From: Limosilactobacillus reuteri subsp. reuteri
Lineage (GTDB): Bacteria; Bacillota; Bacilli; Lactobacillales; Lactobacillaceae
Assembly (NCBI RefSeq): GCF_000016825.1
Contig: NC_009513.1
Coordinates: 1,935,619-1,999,618 of the forward strand
Length of the DNA: 64,000 nucleotides
Direction: 5' to 3'
In this document: piece by piece, positions 41,969 through 50,528 of the stretch
How the letters are laid out: every line of letters starts with the position of its first letter
How positions within the stretch are numbered: position 1 is the first letter of the stretch
Made by a program: the position numbers and the translations under genes
Notes under the pieces: generated by a model
The model's database searches: none
What the model was told of the DNA's origin: nothing
The model's input: the letters and a program-made list of their open reading frames with translations, nothing else

Positions 41969-42991
41969 TTAGTGTTCCATATAATTATGGAGAATATCAT
42001 CCGACGTTGCCTTTAATTTTAGATAATCGATATTATTAGAGAATAGCATAATCATTCGTTTTGTCTTGTAATCAGCGACAAAGCAACTGTTATATCCAGG
42101 AATACTCCCATTTGCGCGAATAACGTCCCCATCAAAGTAGACTCCACCAAAATAGGCAACTTCTTGATGCTGCGCCTGTTGGTAGTATTCATTGATCATT
42201 TTGGGATCTTTCAGCACCTCATTATATACAAACTTCCAGTAATCATTTGGCGATATAAAAAGGTTCCCTGCTCCAAAGTCTGAGGAGGTCGTTACAGTTA
42301 CCCGGTGCCAATCAACTGTTGGATCCATAGGTTGTGGAATTTCCTTTTTTGAAACTTCAGAAAAGTCTTTAATTTGGTGAAGATGGAGCGGTTTAGCAAA
42401 GTTTTTTCGAATATAGGTATTATAGCTTTGATGCGTTTGCTTACTAATAATGGCTGCCAAGATTTCATAATCAACATCTTGATAATCCCATGTATGCGTA
42501 TGATCATACTTGAGATGTTTAAGCATATAAGCAATTTGGGCTTTTTGGCCTCTAAGTGGTTCAAATGGACGATCATTATTAATCAAGCCACTGGTATGGT
42601 TCATTAATTCCCGAATTGTAATCTCTTTACTACCGTCAATCTGCGGGTAATACTTACTTAGCGAAGTGTCCCAATCTAATTGCTTTTTTTGCCTTAATTG
42701 GTAGACAGCGGTTCCCGTTACAATCTTTTGAAGCGATGCCGTGGGAAATAGTCGATCCGCCTTTACGATTTGATCCTTATTCGTGGTTTCATTATTCTCA
42801 ATGGTAACTGGCTTCCCATCTTTGCCATTAACTAGCATCACCCCATTAATATGATGGTTCTTCATATAATCTTGAAGTTGATGTTGCGTTTGCTTGTCAA
42901 CTACTTCTGCCTTTATCTTTGATGGCGTGGTCAATAAGAAGATGGCAAAGGAACAGAGCGTCAAAAAAATATATAAGTTAACTTTTTTCAT
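41969..42991 (-). CDS. Secreted serine hydrolase, beta-lactamase/PBP4*-like
   Basis: A 340-residue protein with an N-terminal signal-anchor (NLYIFLTLCSFAIFLLTTPS) and a class C beta-lactamase/transpeptidase-like domain. The SxxK motif is SLQK near residue 89, the second motif is YQD in WDYQDVDYE near 166 (in place of YxN) and the third is a weak NGSIPGY. Similar proteins are esterases or D-alanyl-D-alanine carboxypeptidases at the cell surface, and beta-lactam resistance is not implied. Monocistronic, ends at a shared terminator. Confidence 0.85.
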   Translation of the reverse strand: MKKVNLYIFLTLCSFAIFLLTTPSKIKAEVVDKQTQHQLQDYMKNHHINGVMLVNGKDGKPVTIENNETTNKDQIVKADRLFPTASLQKIVTGTAVYQLRQKKQLDWDTSLSKYYPQIDGSKEITIRELMNHTSGLINNDRPFEPLRGQKAQIAYMLKHLKYDHTHTWDYQDVDYEILAAIISKQTHQSYNTYIRKNFAKPLHLHQIKDFSEVSKKEIPQPMDPTVDWHRVTVTTSSDFGAGNLFISPNDYWKFVYNEVLKDPKMINEYYQQAQHQEVAYFGGVYFDGDVIRANGSIPGYNSCFVADYKTKRMIMLFSNNIDYLKLKATSDDILHNYMEH

Positions 42992-43167
42992 AATTATAAG
43001 TATCCCTTCCAGGCATCCGTTTTCAAAAAATATCTACCTGTATTATACAAATTTTATGCCTCATCTTACAAAGCAGAACAAAAATCTGATTTTTCTTGCT
43101 AGAACACTTTAAATTCATTCGATTTATGTTAAAATTCTAACGTCAATAAATAAAAACCGCAAAAACA

Positions 43168-43184
43168 GTTCGTAAATGACGAAC
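43168..43184 (+). promoter_or_regulatory. GTTCGT-N5-ACGAAC palindrome before hpt (PurBox-like)
   Basis: The palindrome lies 30 bp before the hpt start, and its right half reads ACGAACATTA, which resembles the PurR box core CGAACATT. Purine control of hpt would be expected, but known PurBoxes are farther apart and farther upstream. A TTTAAA/TAAAAT promoter-like pair is near 43110-43133. Confidence 0.4.
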
Positions 43185-43204
43185 ATTATCAAGGGAGAGC
43201 TAGA

Positions 43205-43741
43205 ATGAATAACGACGTCGAAAAAGTTTTATATACTCAAGATCAAGTCAACCAACGCTTAGATGAACTTGCCAATACCCTTACTGAAAAATACCAAGAT
43301 GAATTTCCAGTTTTAGTTTCCGTAATGACAGGAGCAATGATTTTCACTAGTGAAATGATGAAGCGCCTTAATTTCAAGCTAAACGTTGATTATGTCGATG
43401 TCTCTAGTTATGAAGAAAGTTCAGAATCCACTGGAAAAGTTAAATTAATTCAAGATCTTTCCCACGATATTAAGGATCGACCAGTTATTATTATGGAAGA
43501 CATTATTGATACTGGCCATACATTAAAGTATCTCGCTGATCTTTTCGCTGATCGTGGCGCGAAGAGTATTGAAATCTGTTCCTTACTCGATAAGCCAGAC
43601 CGTCGTGAAGTTGATGTTGAAGCCGATTACGTTGGCTTTAAAGTACCAAATGAATTTATTGTCGGATACGGCTTAGACTTTAATGGACTTTACCGTAATC
43701 TTCCATTCGTGGGCGTCCTAAAACGTTCCGTATATGAATAA
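43205..43741 (+). CDS. hpt: Hypoxanthine phosphoribosyltransferase
   Basis: A 178-residue type I phosphoribosyltransferase that salvages hypoxanthine (and guanine) with PRPP. The PRPP-binding motif is VIIMEDIIDTGHTLKYL near residues 95-111, and the base-binding DKPDRR and GFKVPNEFIVGYGLDFN are standard for HPRT. AAGGGAGAG upstream of ATG. Lactobacilli usually carry another hpt next to tilS/ftsH, so this may be the second copy. Confidence 0.92.
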   Translation: MNNDVEKVLYTQDQVNQRLDELANTLTEKYQDEFPVLVSVMTGAMIFTSEMMKRLNFKLNVDYVDVSSYEESSESTGKVKLIQDLSHDIKDRPVIIMEDIIDTGHTLKYLADLFADRGAKSIEICSLLDKPDRREVDVEADYVGFKVPNEFIVGYGLDFNGLYRNLPFVGVLKRSVYE

Positions 43742-43871
43742 TAGTTAAAGGCTGAGAGAAAATGTTATTTCTTTCAGCTTTCTTTTTGGCTTTAAACACT
43801 TAAACGCGATATAGTACAGTTAGGCTAATAAAATTGATAATAATTGATTTTTGGTAAAGGAGGGGTAATCG

Positions 43872-44549
43872 TTGCTTAGGCTGGATTGGTGTTTACGGAT
43901 GCTCATGGCTGCCTTGTGCGGTGGAATCATTGGGTTTGAGCGAAAAAGCAAGGCTAAAATGGCGGGAATTCGGACCCATGCCTTAATTGCGGTAGGGGCA
44001 GCAATGGTCATGATTATTTCTAAGTATGGCTTTTTTGATTTACTGAAAGTTACCCATAGTAATTGGAACGTCGACCCATCACGGATTGCCGCTCAAGTTG
44101 TTAGCGGGATTGGTTTTTTAGGCGCTGGGACAATCATTAATCGTCATGATCAAATAATTGATGGCTTAACCACGGCAGCTGGAATTTGGGTTACCGGCGC
44201 AATCGGTCTTGCCTATGGTAGTGGTTTATACAGTATTGGGATTATCGGCACCTGTTGCGTTCTTTTAGCAGAAGTTATCGGAAAATATCTAGATCAGTTT
44301 GCACTCAGACAAGGTAAAGGATTTTCCTGCTTTATTCAATTAGAAGGAAATACTGATGATTTGCATGCACTTATCACTCAGTTAAACAAAAAATATTTTG
44401 AAGTTCCGCTCAAATATTCGATCTATGATTATGGAGACGGAAAAATCTCCTGTCAACTTTATGGTGAATTAAGATCTGGCTTCAAAGCAGAAAACGTCTT
44501 TACCGATCTCACTGCGCTAGGCAACATTAAAAAAGTTGAGCTAGAATAA
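43872..44549 (+). CDS. MgtC/SapB-family membrane protein
   Basis: A 225-residue protein with four to five helices and the MgtC signature ALCGGIIGFERKSKAKMAGIRTHALIAVGAA, then RIAAQVVSGIGFLGAGTII and a C-terminal ACT-like cytoplasmic domain (about residues 150-225). In other bacteria MgtC helps growth under low Mg2+ by acting on the ATP synthase. The start is TTG 43872, set by AAAGGAGGGG seven bases upstream; no in-frame ATG lies nearby before residue 14. It is followed by a GyrI-like gene 19 bp downstream. Confidence 0.88.
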   Translation: MLRLDWCLRMLMAALCGGIIGFERKSKAKMAGIRTHALIAVGAAMVMIISKYGFFDLLKVTHSNWNVDPSRIAAQVVSGIGFLGAGTIINRHDQIIDGLTTAAGIWVTGAIGLAYGSGLYSIGIIGTCCVLLAEVIGKYLDQFALRQGKGFSCFIQLEGNTDDLHALITQLNKKYFEVPLKYSIYDYGDGKISCQLYGELRSGFKAENVFTDLTALGNIKKVELE

Positions 44550-44568
44550 AAACATAGGAAGTGACAAG

Positions 44569-45201
44569 ATGGCTTATAATTTCAGAAAAGAGCAGAAAGA
44601 ATTATATGTCCCTGGAAAGAATCCTAGCTTAATCAATGTACCAGCGATGAAGTATCTTACTGTGCGAGGACATGGGGATCCTAATCAGGAAAATAGTGAG
44701 TATAAAAAAGCAATTGAAAAGCTCTACGCTGTTGCTTATACCATTAAAATGAGCAAAAAAGGCACCTACCAAATTCCAGATTATTTTGATTTTGTTGTTC
44801 CCCCACTAGAAGGACTATGGTGGCAAGATGGTATCACTGGAATTGACTACGCTCACAAAGAAATGTTCAATTTCATTGCAATGATTCGCCTTCCCGACTT
44901 TGTTACTCAAGACGTTTTTGACTGGGCAATTCAAGAGGCTAGCGAAAAAAAGCAACTTGATTTACATAACGTAGAATTCCTGTCAATGCAAGAAGGCCTC
45001 TGTGTGCAAGCACTTCATATCGGGTCATATGATGATGAACCAGCAACGATCGACAAAATACATAAGTTTATTGAGGAACATGGTTTACAAGTAGATATTA
45101 ACGATGATCGCCACCATCATGAAATTTATTTATCAGATCCCCGGCGGACGAAGGTTGAAAATCTAAAAACGGTATTGCGTATTCCGGTAAAAAACAATTA
45201 A
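44569..45201 (+). CDS. GyrI-like small-molecule-binding domain protein
   Basis: A 210-residue protein with the GyrI-like/SRPBCC-type effector fold: PAMKYLTVRGHGDPN near the N terminus, EKLYAVAYTIKMSKKG, LEGLWWQDG, and C-terminal GLCVQALHIGSYDDEPATI followed by HHEIYLSDPRR. These are typical of stand-alone GyrI-like proteins, which bind or hydrolyse lipophilic compounds. No DNA-binding domain is attached. Cotranscribed with the MgtC gene. Confidence 0.85.
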   Translation: MAYNFRKEQKELYVPGKNPSLINVPAMKYLTVRGHGDPNQENSEYKKAIEKLYAVAYTIKMSKKGTYQIPDYFDFVVPPLEGLWWQDGITGIDYAHKEMFNFIAMIRLPDFVTQDVFDWAIQEASEKKQLDLHNVEFLSMQEGLCVQALHIGSYDDEPATIDKIHKFIEEHGLQVDINDDRHHHEIYLSDPRRTKVENLKTVLRIPVKNN

Positions 45202-45223
45202 AAACACTATTAATAGGTGAACA

Positions 45224-45266
45224 AAAAAAGCATCAGAAGTTATAACTACGACTTCTGGTGCCTTTT
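45224..45266 (+). terminator. Terminator after the GyrI-like gene
   Basis: GCATCAGAAGT / ACTTCTGGTGC stem with A and T runs. Confidence 0.8.
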
Positions 45267-45300
45267 ATGCTACAAATTAATTATTTCATTCAGCTTGTAC

Positions 45301-45447
45301 TTAATTTTCATGTTTTCCCCAGCCGAATTTTTCAAATCGTTCTTTCATCTCTTTAGGGGTAAACAACCTATTGCTATCAAATGATGATTCAATCATTTCA
45401 CAATCATGTTTAATATCTTGTTGTAATTGTTGGGAATTCTCTTTCAT
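45301..45447 (-). CDS. Small protein (48 residues), unknown
   Basis: ATG 45447 to TAA 45301 with GAGGTG 8 bases upstream. The protein starts MKENSQQLQQDIKHD and ends KERFEKFGWGKHEN; it is charged, without a membrane segment. Size, the helix-breaking FTPKEM centre and the isolated position suggest a small regulator or an antitoxin tail, but I recognise no family. Ribosome-binding site and codon use favour a real gene. Confidence 0.5.
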   Translation of the reverse strand: MKENSQQLQQDIKHDCEMIESSFDSNRLFTPKEMKERFEKFGWGKHEN

Positions 45448-45493
45448 CTAAAACACCTCAATATCTTTTCTACTTAGCATCCCCGTTACATCT

Positions 45494-46147
45494 TCACTTC
45501 AATTCTTCGTATAGTGGGGTAAGGTGCCTAATAGCTGAATCGATATATTCTTCCATATCATCAACTTGGTCTTTTCCCCGAAATGCAAACTTTCCAAGTA
45601 AGAAACTTGTTTGTCGGGCCTCAGTATTAAACTGTTGCTGAACATCATGATTATTAAGATATTTAGACAGTGACAGATGATCAGAAAATTCCATCTCATC
45701 CTTATCCCAAAGATACCAGTGAGTGGCGTCAATATTATCAGCCCATTCTGGTACTTTATCCAGTAATTTGTTGTATTCATCTGGCGTACTTTGTCGTTGT
45801 TCACTCTTATAATGTTGAAACATGAGGTAGACCTGTAACTGTTTTTTAGCAAGCATCACCCCAATACAGGGATTATATTCTGCTAATAATGCTAAACGAT
45901 AAGAGGCCCAGTAATGATCACGCAGGTTCCAGCCATTCGTCCAACTCTCAACGTGAACCTTCGCAAATTTACCCGTTGGTAGTTGACTAGCGACAGTTTG
46001 ATTTACCTTCTTCCACACTTGCCAAACTGCTTTAAACTTCTCTTTTAGGTCTGCAACTTCTTCTGGTGAATGAGTTTCTTTAATCTTCTTAAAGGAAAAT
46101 TCTGGCTGGTCAAAGATTGCAAACATATTTTCAGTTAATGCTGTCAT
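45494..46147 (-). CDS. Uncharacterised cytoplasmic protein (possibly HI_0552-like)
   Basis: A 217-residue soluble protein rich in Trp and charged residues (SWTNGWNLRDHYWASYRL, DATHWYLWDKDEMEF). The pattern recalls the HI_0552 family of unknown function, which I cannot confirm by eye. The ATG at 46147 is preferred because AAAAGGGG lies 9 bases upstream; the longer frame from 46171 starts before that site. Single gene between azlD and the small protein gene. Confidence 0.55.
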   Translation of the reverse strand: MTALTENMFAIFDQPEFSFKKIKETHSPEEVADLKEKFKAVWQVWKKVNQTVASQLPTGKFAKVHVESWTNGWNLRDHYWASYRLALLAEYNPCIGVMLAKKQLQVYLMFQHYKSEQRQSTPDEYNKLLDKVPEWADNIDATHWYLWDKDEMEFSDHLSLSKYLNNHDVQQQFNTEARQTSFLLGKFAFRGKDQVDDMEEYIDSAIRHLTPLYEELK

Positions 46148-46220
46148 TTTAGCTCGCCCCTTTTTATTCAAGAATATTATAACTAAAAAAAACTAAACTA
46201 CGAATCATAATTTAGCTTCA

Positions 46221-46544
46221 TTAAAACAAATTCAGCATCACCATATAAAAGCCAGTTCCGACTAAGATTGATAGTGGCATATTTCTTTTCCAAAGGTGAA
46301 TAAATAATGTTACTAAGCCGGCAACGATTTCTAATAATGCCTTACTAGGCTCAGCAAAAGAAATATTCCGATAACAATAGATTACTAATACTCCCATGAT
46401 TGCTGCTGGGAGGAATTTCCCTAGTTCTTCCAGGTAAGGTGATAATTCTTTTGACTGGTCAAAAATCAGAAATGGGATAAAGCGGGTTGCCATCGTGACG
46501 ACTGCGGCGATTAAAATTGAAATAATTTGTTCAGTTAATGTCAT
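46221..46544 (-). CDS. azlD: AzlD-family branched-chain amino acid exporter subunit
   Basis: A 107-residue protein with four helices and the AzlD pattern ATRFIPFLIFDQSKELSPYLEELGKFLPAAIMG. Together with AzlC it forms an exporter of branched-chain amino acids or analogues. It starts inside the end of azlC (14-bp overlap). Confidence 0.9.
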   Translation of the reverse strand: MTLTEQIISILIAAVVTMATRFIPFLIFDQSKELSPYLEELGKFLPAAIMGVLVIYCYRNISFAEPSKALLEIVAGLVTLFIHLWKRNMPLSILVGTGFYMVMLNLF

Positions 46545-47223
46545 TTTTTCTCCTCGTAATTAAGTAATTTAATGAAAATAGCGCGACAAGCGTTACTAAT
46601 GTCACTAATAGGAAAGCATTCTTGTTGCAAAATAGTAAACAAATAATTGCAAATACTAAACCAATCAGAGCATCACGCTGAGTTCGGGCATTTTTCAACT
46701 GTTCTGTAAACAAAACAATGAAAAGCGCCGTCATTACAAAATCTAAACCTGCTAAGTTTAAGTTAATCATTCCCCCAAGGAGACCACCTAAACCTGCACC
46801 AGCTACCCAACTAAAATAGTTGAACGCGGTTATGTAAAAATAAACATATGAGCGATCGAGGCCAGCTGGTGCTTTTAACGTTGCATTTAAGGAAAAAGAC
46901 TCATCACACATTCCGAAAATAAGAATCGGCTTTAACTTTCCCGTATTGGAATATTTTTTTAACATCGTAATGCCATAAAAAATATGTCGTGAATTAACAA
47001 GGGCAGTTAAAATAAGAACAGTCAATGGCTGAAAACTCTGGACTAAAAGATTACCAATTACAAATTCGACTGATCCAGCAAAAATGGTCGCAGCCATTAA
47101 TAACGGATATAAAAAATTAAAGCCCAGTTTATGCATATATATCCCATAGCTGGCGCCTAAAAATAAAAAGCCAAGCATTACCGGACTAGTTTTTTGAAAA
47201 GCGTAACGTACTTCCTTTCTCAT
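46531..47223 (-). CDS. azlC: AzlC-family branched-chain amino acid exporter subunit
   Basis: A 230-residue protein with about six to seven helices: MLGFLFLGASYGIYMHKLGF, FAGSVEFVIGNLLV, and the conserved TALVNSRHIFYGITML segment followed by DESFSLNATL typical of AzlC. Large subunit of the AzlCD exporter. GGAGGGAGAATTCG precedes the ATG. Divergent from a MocR-type regulator that is its likely controller. Confidence 0.92.
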   Translation of the reverse strand: MRKEVRYAFQKTSPVMLGFLFLGASYGIYMHKLGFNFLYPLLMAATIFAGSVEFVIGNLLVQSFQPLTVLILTALVNSRHIFYGITMLKKYSNTGKLKPILIFGMCDESFSLNATLKAPAGLDRSYVYFYITAFNYFSWVAGAGLGGLLGGMINLNLAGLDFVMTALFIVLFTEQLKNARTQRDALIGLVFAIICLLFCNKNAFLLVTLVTLVALFSLNYLITRRKNDIN

Positions 47224-47278
47224 GGTCGAATTCTCCCTCCTTAAAATAACTTGAATTTATTTTAAACAGGAGTATTTT

Positions 47279-47306
47279 ATCCATACAAGGAATTAATTGT
47301 ATGGAT
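47279..47306. promoter_or_regulatory. Perfect 10-bp palindrome between azlCD and the MocR gene
   Basis: ATCCATACAA-N8-TTGTATGGAT (47279-47288 and 47297-47306) lies midway in the divergent gap and includes the -10-like region of both. It is the probable operator of the MocR regulator. Confidence 0.65.
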
Positions 47307-47328
47307 TACAATATTGGAGTGATTAACT

Positions 47329-48729
47329 ATGCCCATTAATGATTTCTCCCACTATCAGCTTACCTGGTACCCCGACAAAAATAAGCTGACGCGACCAATT
47401 TATAAGAGCTTGCTTGACCAACTAAAATCAGCGATTGAGCGTGGAATTCTTACATCCGGAACGAAACTGCCTCCGCAACGCGAACTCGCCGATTATCTCG
47501 ACATTAATTTCACCACCGTTACTCGTACTTACAAATTAAGTGCGCAACTTGGTTTAACTTATGGAATTCATGGTAAAGGAACCTTCGTTAACTCAAATGG
47601 TATCGATCCGTTAACTGCCAATTCTCCTTTGACCCGTACCATCGACCTTGGCTTTGTTGCTTCCTTTGAGCAGACAAACCACCTCCTTGACAATATTCTT
47701 AGCAACACCGTTAAGCAAGGCGCCTCGCAACTTCTAACCTATGATTCACCAACCGGGCGTCCGATTGATAATGAGGCTTTTGGGCATTATCTTGACTGGC
47801 TTGGTGTGAGATTAACTCCTACTCAACATATCCTTATTACAGCGGGAGGAGAAAACTCACTTACACTACTGTTAATGACCTTATTTTCAAGTGGCGATAA
47901 GATTGCTGTCGACGAATTTACCTATGCCAACCTGATTGCAACCGCGCAACTAAACAATCTCCATTTAGTAGCAATAAAAAATGATCAAGGCGGGATGAAT
48001 ATTGAAGCATTAAAACACGCTTGTCAAAACAATAATCTAGCTGGCCTTTATATCATGCCGGAATATAGTAACCCGACTGGCGCTGTTCTCTCGGTAGCTC
48101 GCCGGAAAGAAATCGCAACGCTTGTGCAAGAATATGGGCTAAAAATAATTGAAGATGACTACTTAAGTTTTCTTAGTAAACTCAATCCAGAACGGCCACC
48201 CAAAATAATGGAATTACTACCAGACCAGACTTGTTACGTTTGCAGCATGTCAAAAGTTCTTGCATCAGGACTCCGTGTTGGTTATCTAGTTTTTCCAGCA
48301 CAGCTAGCCCAGCAAGTTAAAAATGGCTTCTTTAATACAACAGTCAAAACGTCAACACTCAATACAGCAATTGCATCCATGGCAATAAAAGAGCATGTCG
48401 TCCAACAAATCATTCAAAATAAAGTCACCCTTGCCAAACAAGCTAATATCCTTTTTGAACAATATTTCCCGACTGCTCCTACAAACCAATTAACCGATTA
48501 TGCCTTTTTTCGTCGATTACCGCTTAAAAATATTCAAAATACAGCCAAAATCGAACAAGCCCTTGCTGATATAAATATCCGTTGTTTTGGCTCTGATCGT
48601 TTTCAAATTAACGCTTCTTCAAATGACCATTTTCTCCGTGTTTCATTGTCCGCAAATAAGTCACTTGATGAGTTAGAAACAGGACTTAAAAAATTACGTG
48701 GTTTTTTGCAAAAATCTAATTTAATTTAA
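47329..48729 (+). CDS. MocR-type regulator (GntR helix-turn-helix fused to aminotransferase-like domain)
   Basis: A 466-residue protein: GntR winged helix (KSLLDQLKSAIERGILTSG, KLPPQRELADYLDIN, about residues 25-95), linker, then a fold-type-I PLP domain (LITAGGENSLTLLLM, YSNPTGAVLSVARR, and the PLP lysine in VCSMSKVLASGLRVGY near 310). MocR regulators sense amino compounds through PLP. The palindrome in the divergent gap and the azlCD neighbour suggest control of branched-chain amino acid export. Ribosome-binding site TTGGAG. Confidence 0.92.
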   Translation: MPINDFSHYQLTWYPDKNKLTRPIYKSLLDQLKSAIERGILTSGTKLPPQRELADYLDINFTTVTRTYKLSAQLGLTYGIHGKGTFVNSNGIDPLTANSPLTRTIDLGFVASFEQTNHLLDNILSNTVKQGASQLLTYDSPTGRPIDNEAFGHYLDWLGVRLTPTQHILITAGGENSLTLLLMTLFSSGDKIAVDEFTYANLIATAQLNNLHLVAIKNDQGGMNIEALKHACQNNNLAGLYIMPEYSNPTGAVLSVARRKEIATLVQEYGLKIIEDDYLSFLSKLNPERPPKIMELLPDQTCYVCSMSKVLASGLRVGYLVFPAQLAQQVKNGFFNTTVKTSTLNTAIASMAIKEHVVQQIIQNKVTLAKQANILFEQYFPTAPTNQLTDYAFFRRLPLKNIQNTAKIEQALADINIRCFGSDRFQINASSNDHFLRVSLSANKSLDELETGLKKLRGFLQKSNLI

Positions 48730-48812
48730 AAAGTGATGTTAAGAATTTTTCCTAGCATCACTTCTACTTTCTGTTTAACTTATTTTTTTAACTGCCTCGT
48801 GAACCATCTTCA

Positions 48813-50381
48813 CTACATAACTCTCTTCCCCGCCATCCAAGTTTCATTCACGTGAATATTTTTAAGTTCACTATGAGCAACTGTAAAGATATCATCATTT
48901 AAGATAACAAAGTCCGCTGCCTTTCCTACTTCAAGCGTTCCATTATCATCAAAGCCGCCAATCTTAGCACCATCCCGAGTATAACCAAGAATAGCTTGTG
49001 GAACTGTAATTGCTTCTTCTGCGTTAACAATATCGTCATTAGCTGCCTTTCTCGTTACAGCCGCATAAATACTATAAAACGGGCTATCAGGTTCTGCCCA
49101 TGGCGTACATGGGGCATCCGAACTCAAACCTAACATTGCTTGAGAATTTAACATTGTTTTGACGCGGTAAGCTAATTTAAACTGTGCTGGAGAAAGGTAA
49201 TGCCGATAGGATTCATCTTCTGCAAAGAAAAAGATTGGTTGCGTGACTAACGCATAGTTCATTTTACTATTGGCAATCTTTGCAAACATTTGATCAGTCA
49301 TTAAGGAGGCATGCTCAATTCTTACTGATGGCATCGTTGTTAGCCATGGCTCCATCTCTTTTGTTACATCAATTACTGTTTGAATTGCTTTATCGCCCAT
49401 CGCATGCACAGCTAGTTGAAGCTTATTATCACGAGCCATCTTTACTGCTCGCTTAAGCTTTTCCACTGAAGTCAAACTAACTCCCATTTTTCCCGATGGA
49501 TAAGGATCAGTATTATAGGCCGTTTCACCAGAAATACTCCCATCCATAAAGACTTTAATTCCAGCAACGCGGAGTTTTTCATCCCCGCTTGGTTGCAGTC
49601 CAACCTGCGGATCAATTTCATCAAAAACATAGTAGATCGAAGCCTTAGGACCAAACCCTTGTTTAACTGCATCTTGGTATAGTTTTAAAGAAGTATATGG
49701 CTTCATCCGGCCCATCATTTCACCAATTGCCACAATTCCTTCTTTAAGATAGTGTTCGGAACTATTAACCATATTAGCTACGTCATTTTCATAACTTTGT
49801 GCCGATTTAGCCCGAATAAGAAGTTGCGAGGCAGCTACTTCGCGCATAAAACCAGTTGGTCGTCCATCAGCAAATCGTTCAATTTTCCCACCAACCGGGT
49901 CAGGCGTATTTTCATCAATTCCTGCAAGTTCCAAGGCTTTAGAATTGCCGACAGAAGAATGACAGTCAGAGCGATAAATAAAGATTGGTTGCGTTGTTGA
50001 CACAGCATCTAAATCATCACGGTTAGGACTCCGATGTTCTGCTAATTTTGTCTCATCAAAACCCCAACCTTCAATCCACCCATCTTCGCCTTGACCATAT
50101 GCAGGAGAGTTACGAAGTGCTTCTTGCATTTCCTTGATACTATTAACATTTGGCGGGGTACAAGCAACACCATGGAGGGCATCAGCGATATATTTAGGAT
50201 GGGTATGACAGTCAATTAATCCTGGCAAAACTGTTTGTCCTTGCAGATCAATCACTTCGCCTTCATTAGGTAAATTATCACCAATTCGTTTAACCGTTCC
50301 ATCTTCAACTACCATGCTATTAACAAAATGATCCTCAGTATCACCAACAAAGATTTTACCGTTAATAAATGTCTGGGTCAT
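48813..50381 (-). CDS. Amidohydrolase (YtcJ-like, metal-dependent)
   Basis: A 522-residue amidohydrolase-superfamily enzyme of the YtcJ type. Metal and fold motifs: LPGLIDCHTHPKYIADA (HxH) near residue 60, GWIEGWGFDETKLAEHRSPNRDDLD, LAVHAMGDKAIQ, VRIEHASLM and LGLSSDAPCTPW, followed by the ADFVILNDDIFTV beta-sandwich tail. The substrate is unknown; relatives cleave cyclic imides or N-substituted amides. Single gene with its own terminator region on the left. Confidence 0.9.
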   Translation of the reverse strand: MTQTFINGKIFVGDTEDHFVNSMVVEDGTVKRIGDNLPNEGEVIDLQGQTVLPGLIDCHTHPKYIADALHGVACTPPNVNSIKEMQEALRNSPAYGQGEDGWIEGWGFDETKLAEHRSPNRDDLDAVSTTQPIFIYRSDCHSSVGNSKALELAGIDENTPDPVGGKIERFADGRPTGFMREVAASQLLIRAKSAQSYENDVANMVNSSEHYLKEGIVAIGEMMGRMKPYTSLKLYQDAVKQGFGPKASIYYVFDEIDPQVGLQPSGDEKLRVAGIKVFMDGSISGETAYNTDPYPSGKMGVSLTSVEKLKRAVKMARDNKLQLAVHAMGDKAIQTVIDVTKEMEPWLTTMPSVRIEHASLMTDQMFAKIANSKMNYALVTQPIFFFAEDESYRHYLSPAQFKLAYRVKTMLNSQAMLGLSSDAPCTPWAEPDSPFYSIYAAVTRKAANDDIVNAEEAITVPQAILGYTRDGAKIGGFDDNGTLEVGKAADFVILNDDIFTVAHSELKNIHVNETWMAGKRVM

Positions 50382-50463
50382 AATCCTAACTCCTTCATAT
50401 TTATAGTTATTATCCTACTGCTATCTTCGCCAAAATGAAACCGTTTTAAAATAACCTAAGTTC

Positions 50464-50520
50464 AAAAAAATGGCAGGTCTGTTTGAATGCTGATTACATT
50501 CAAACAGACCTACCATTTTT
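50464..50520 (-). terminator. Strong terminator after the aldo/keto reductase gene
   Basis: AAATGG-AGGTCTGTTTGAATG pairs with CATTCAAACAGACCT-CCATTT, a stem of over 20 bp with A/T flanks, just past the stop at 50529. Confidence 0.92.
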
Positions 50521-50528
50521 ATTTAATT

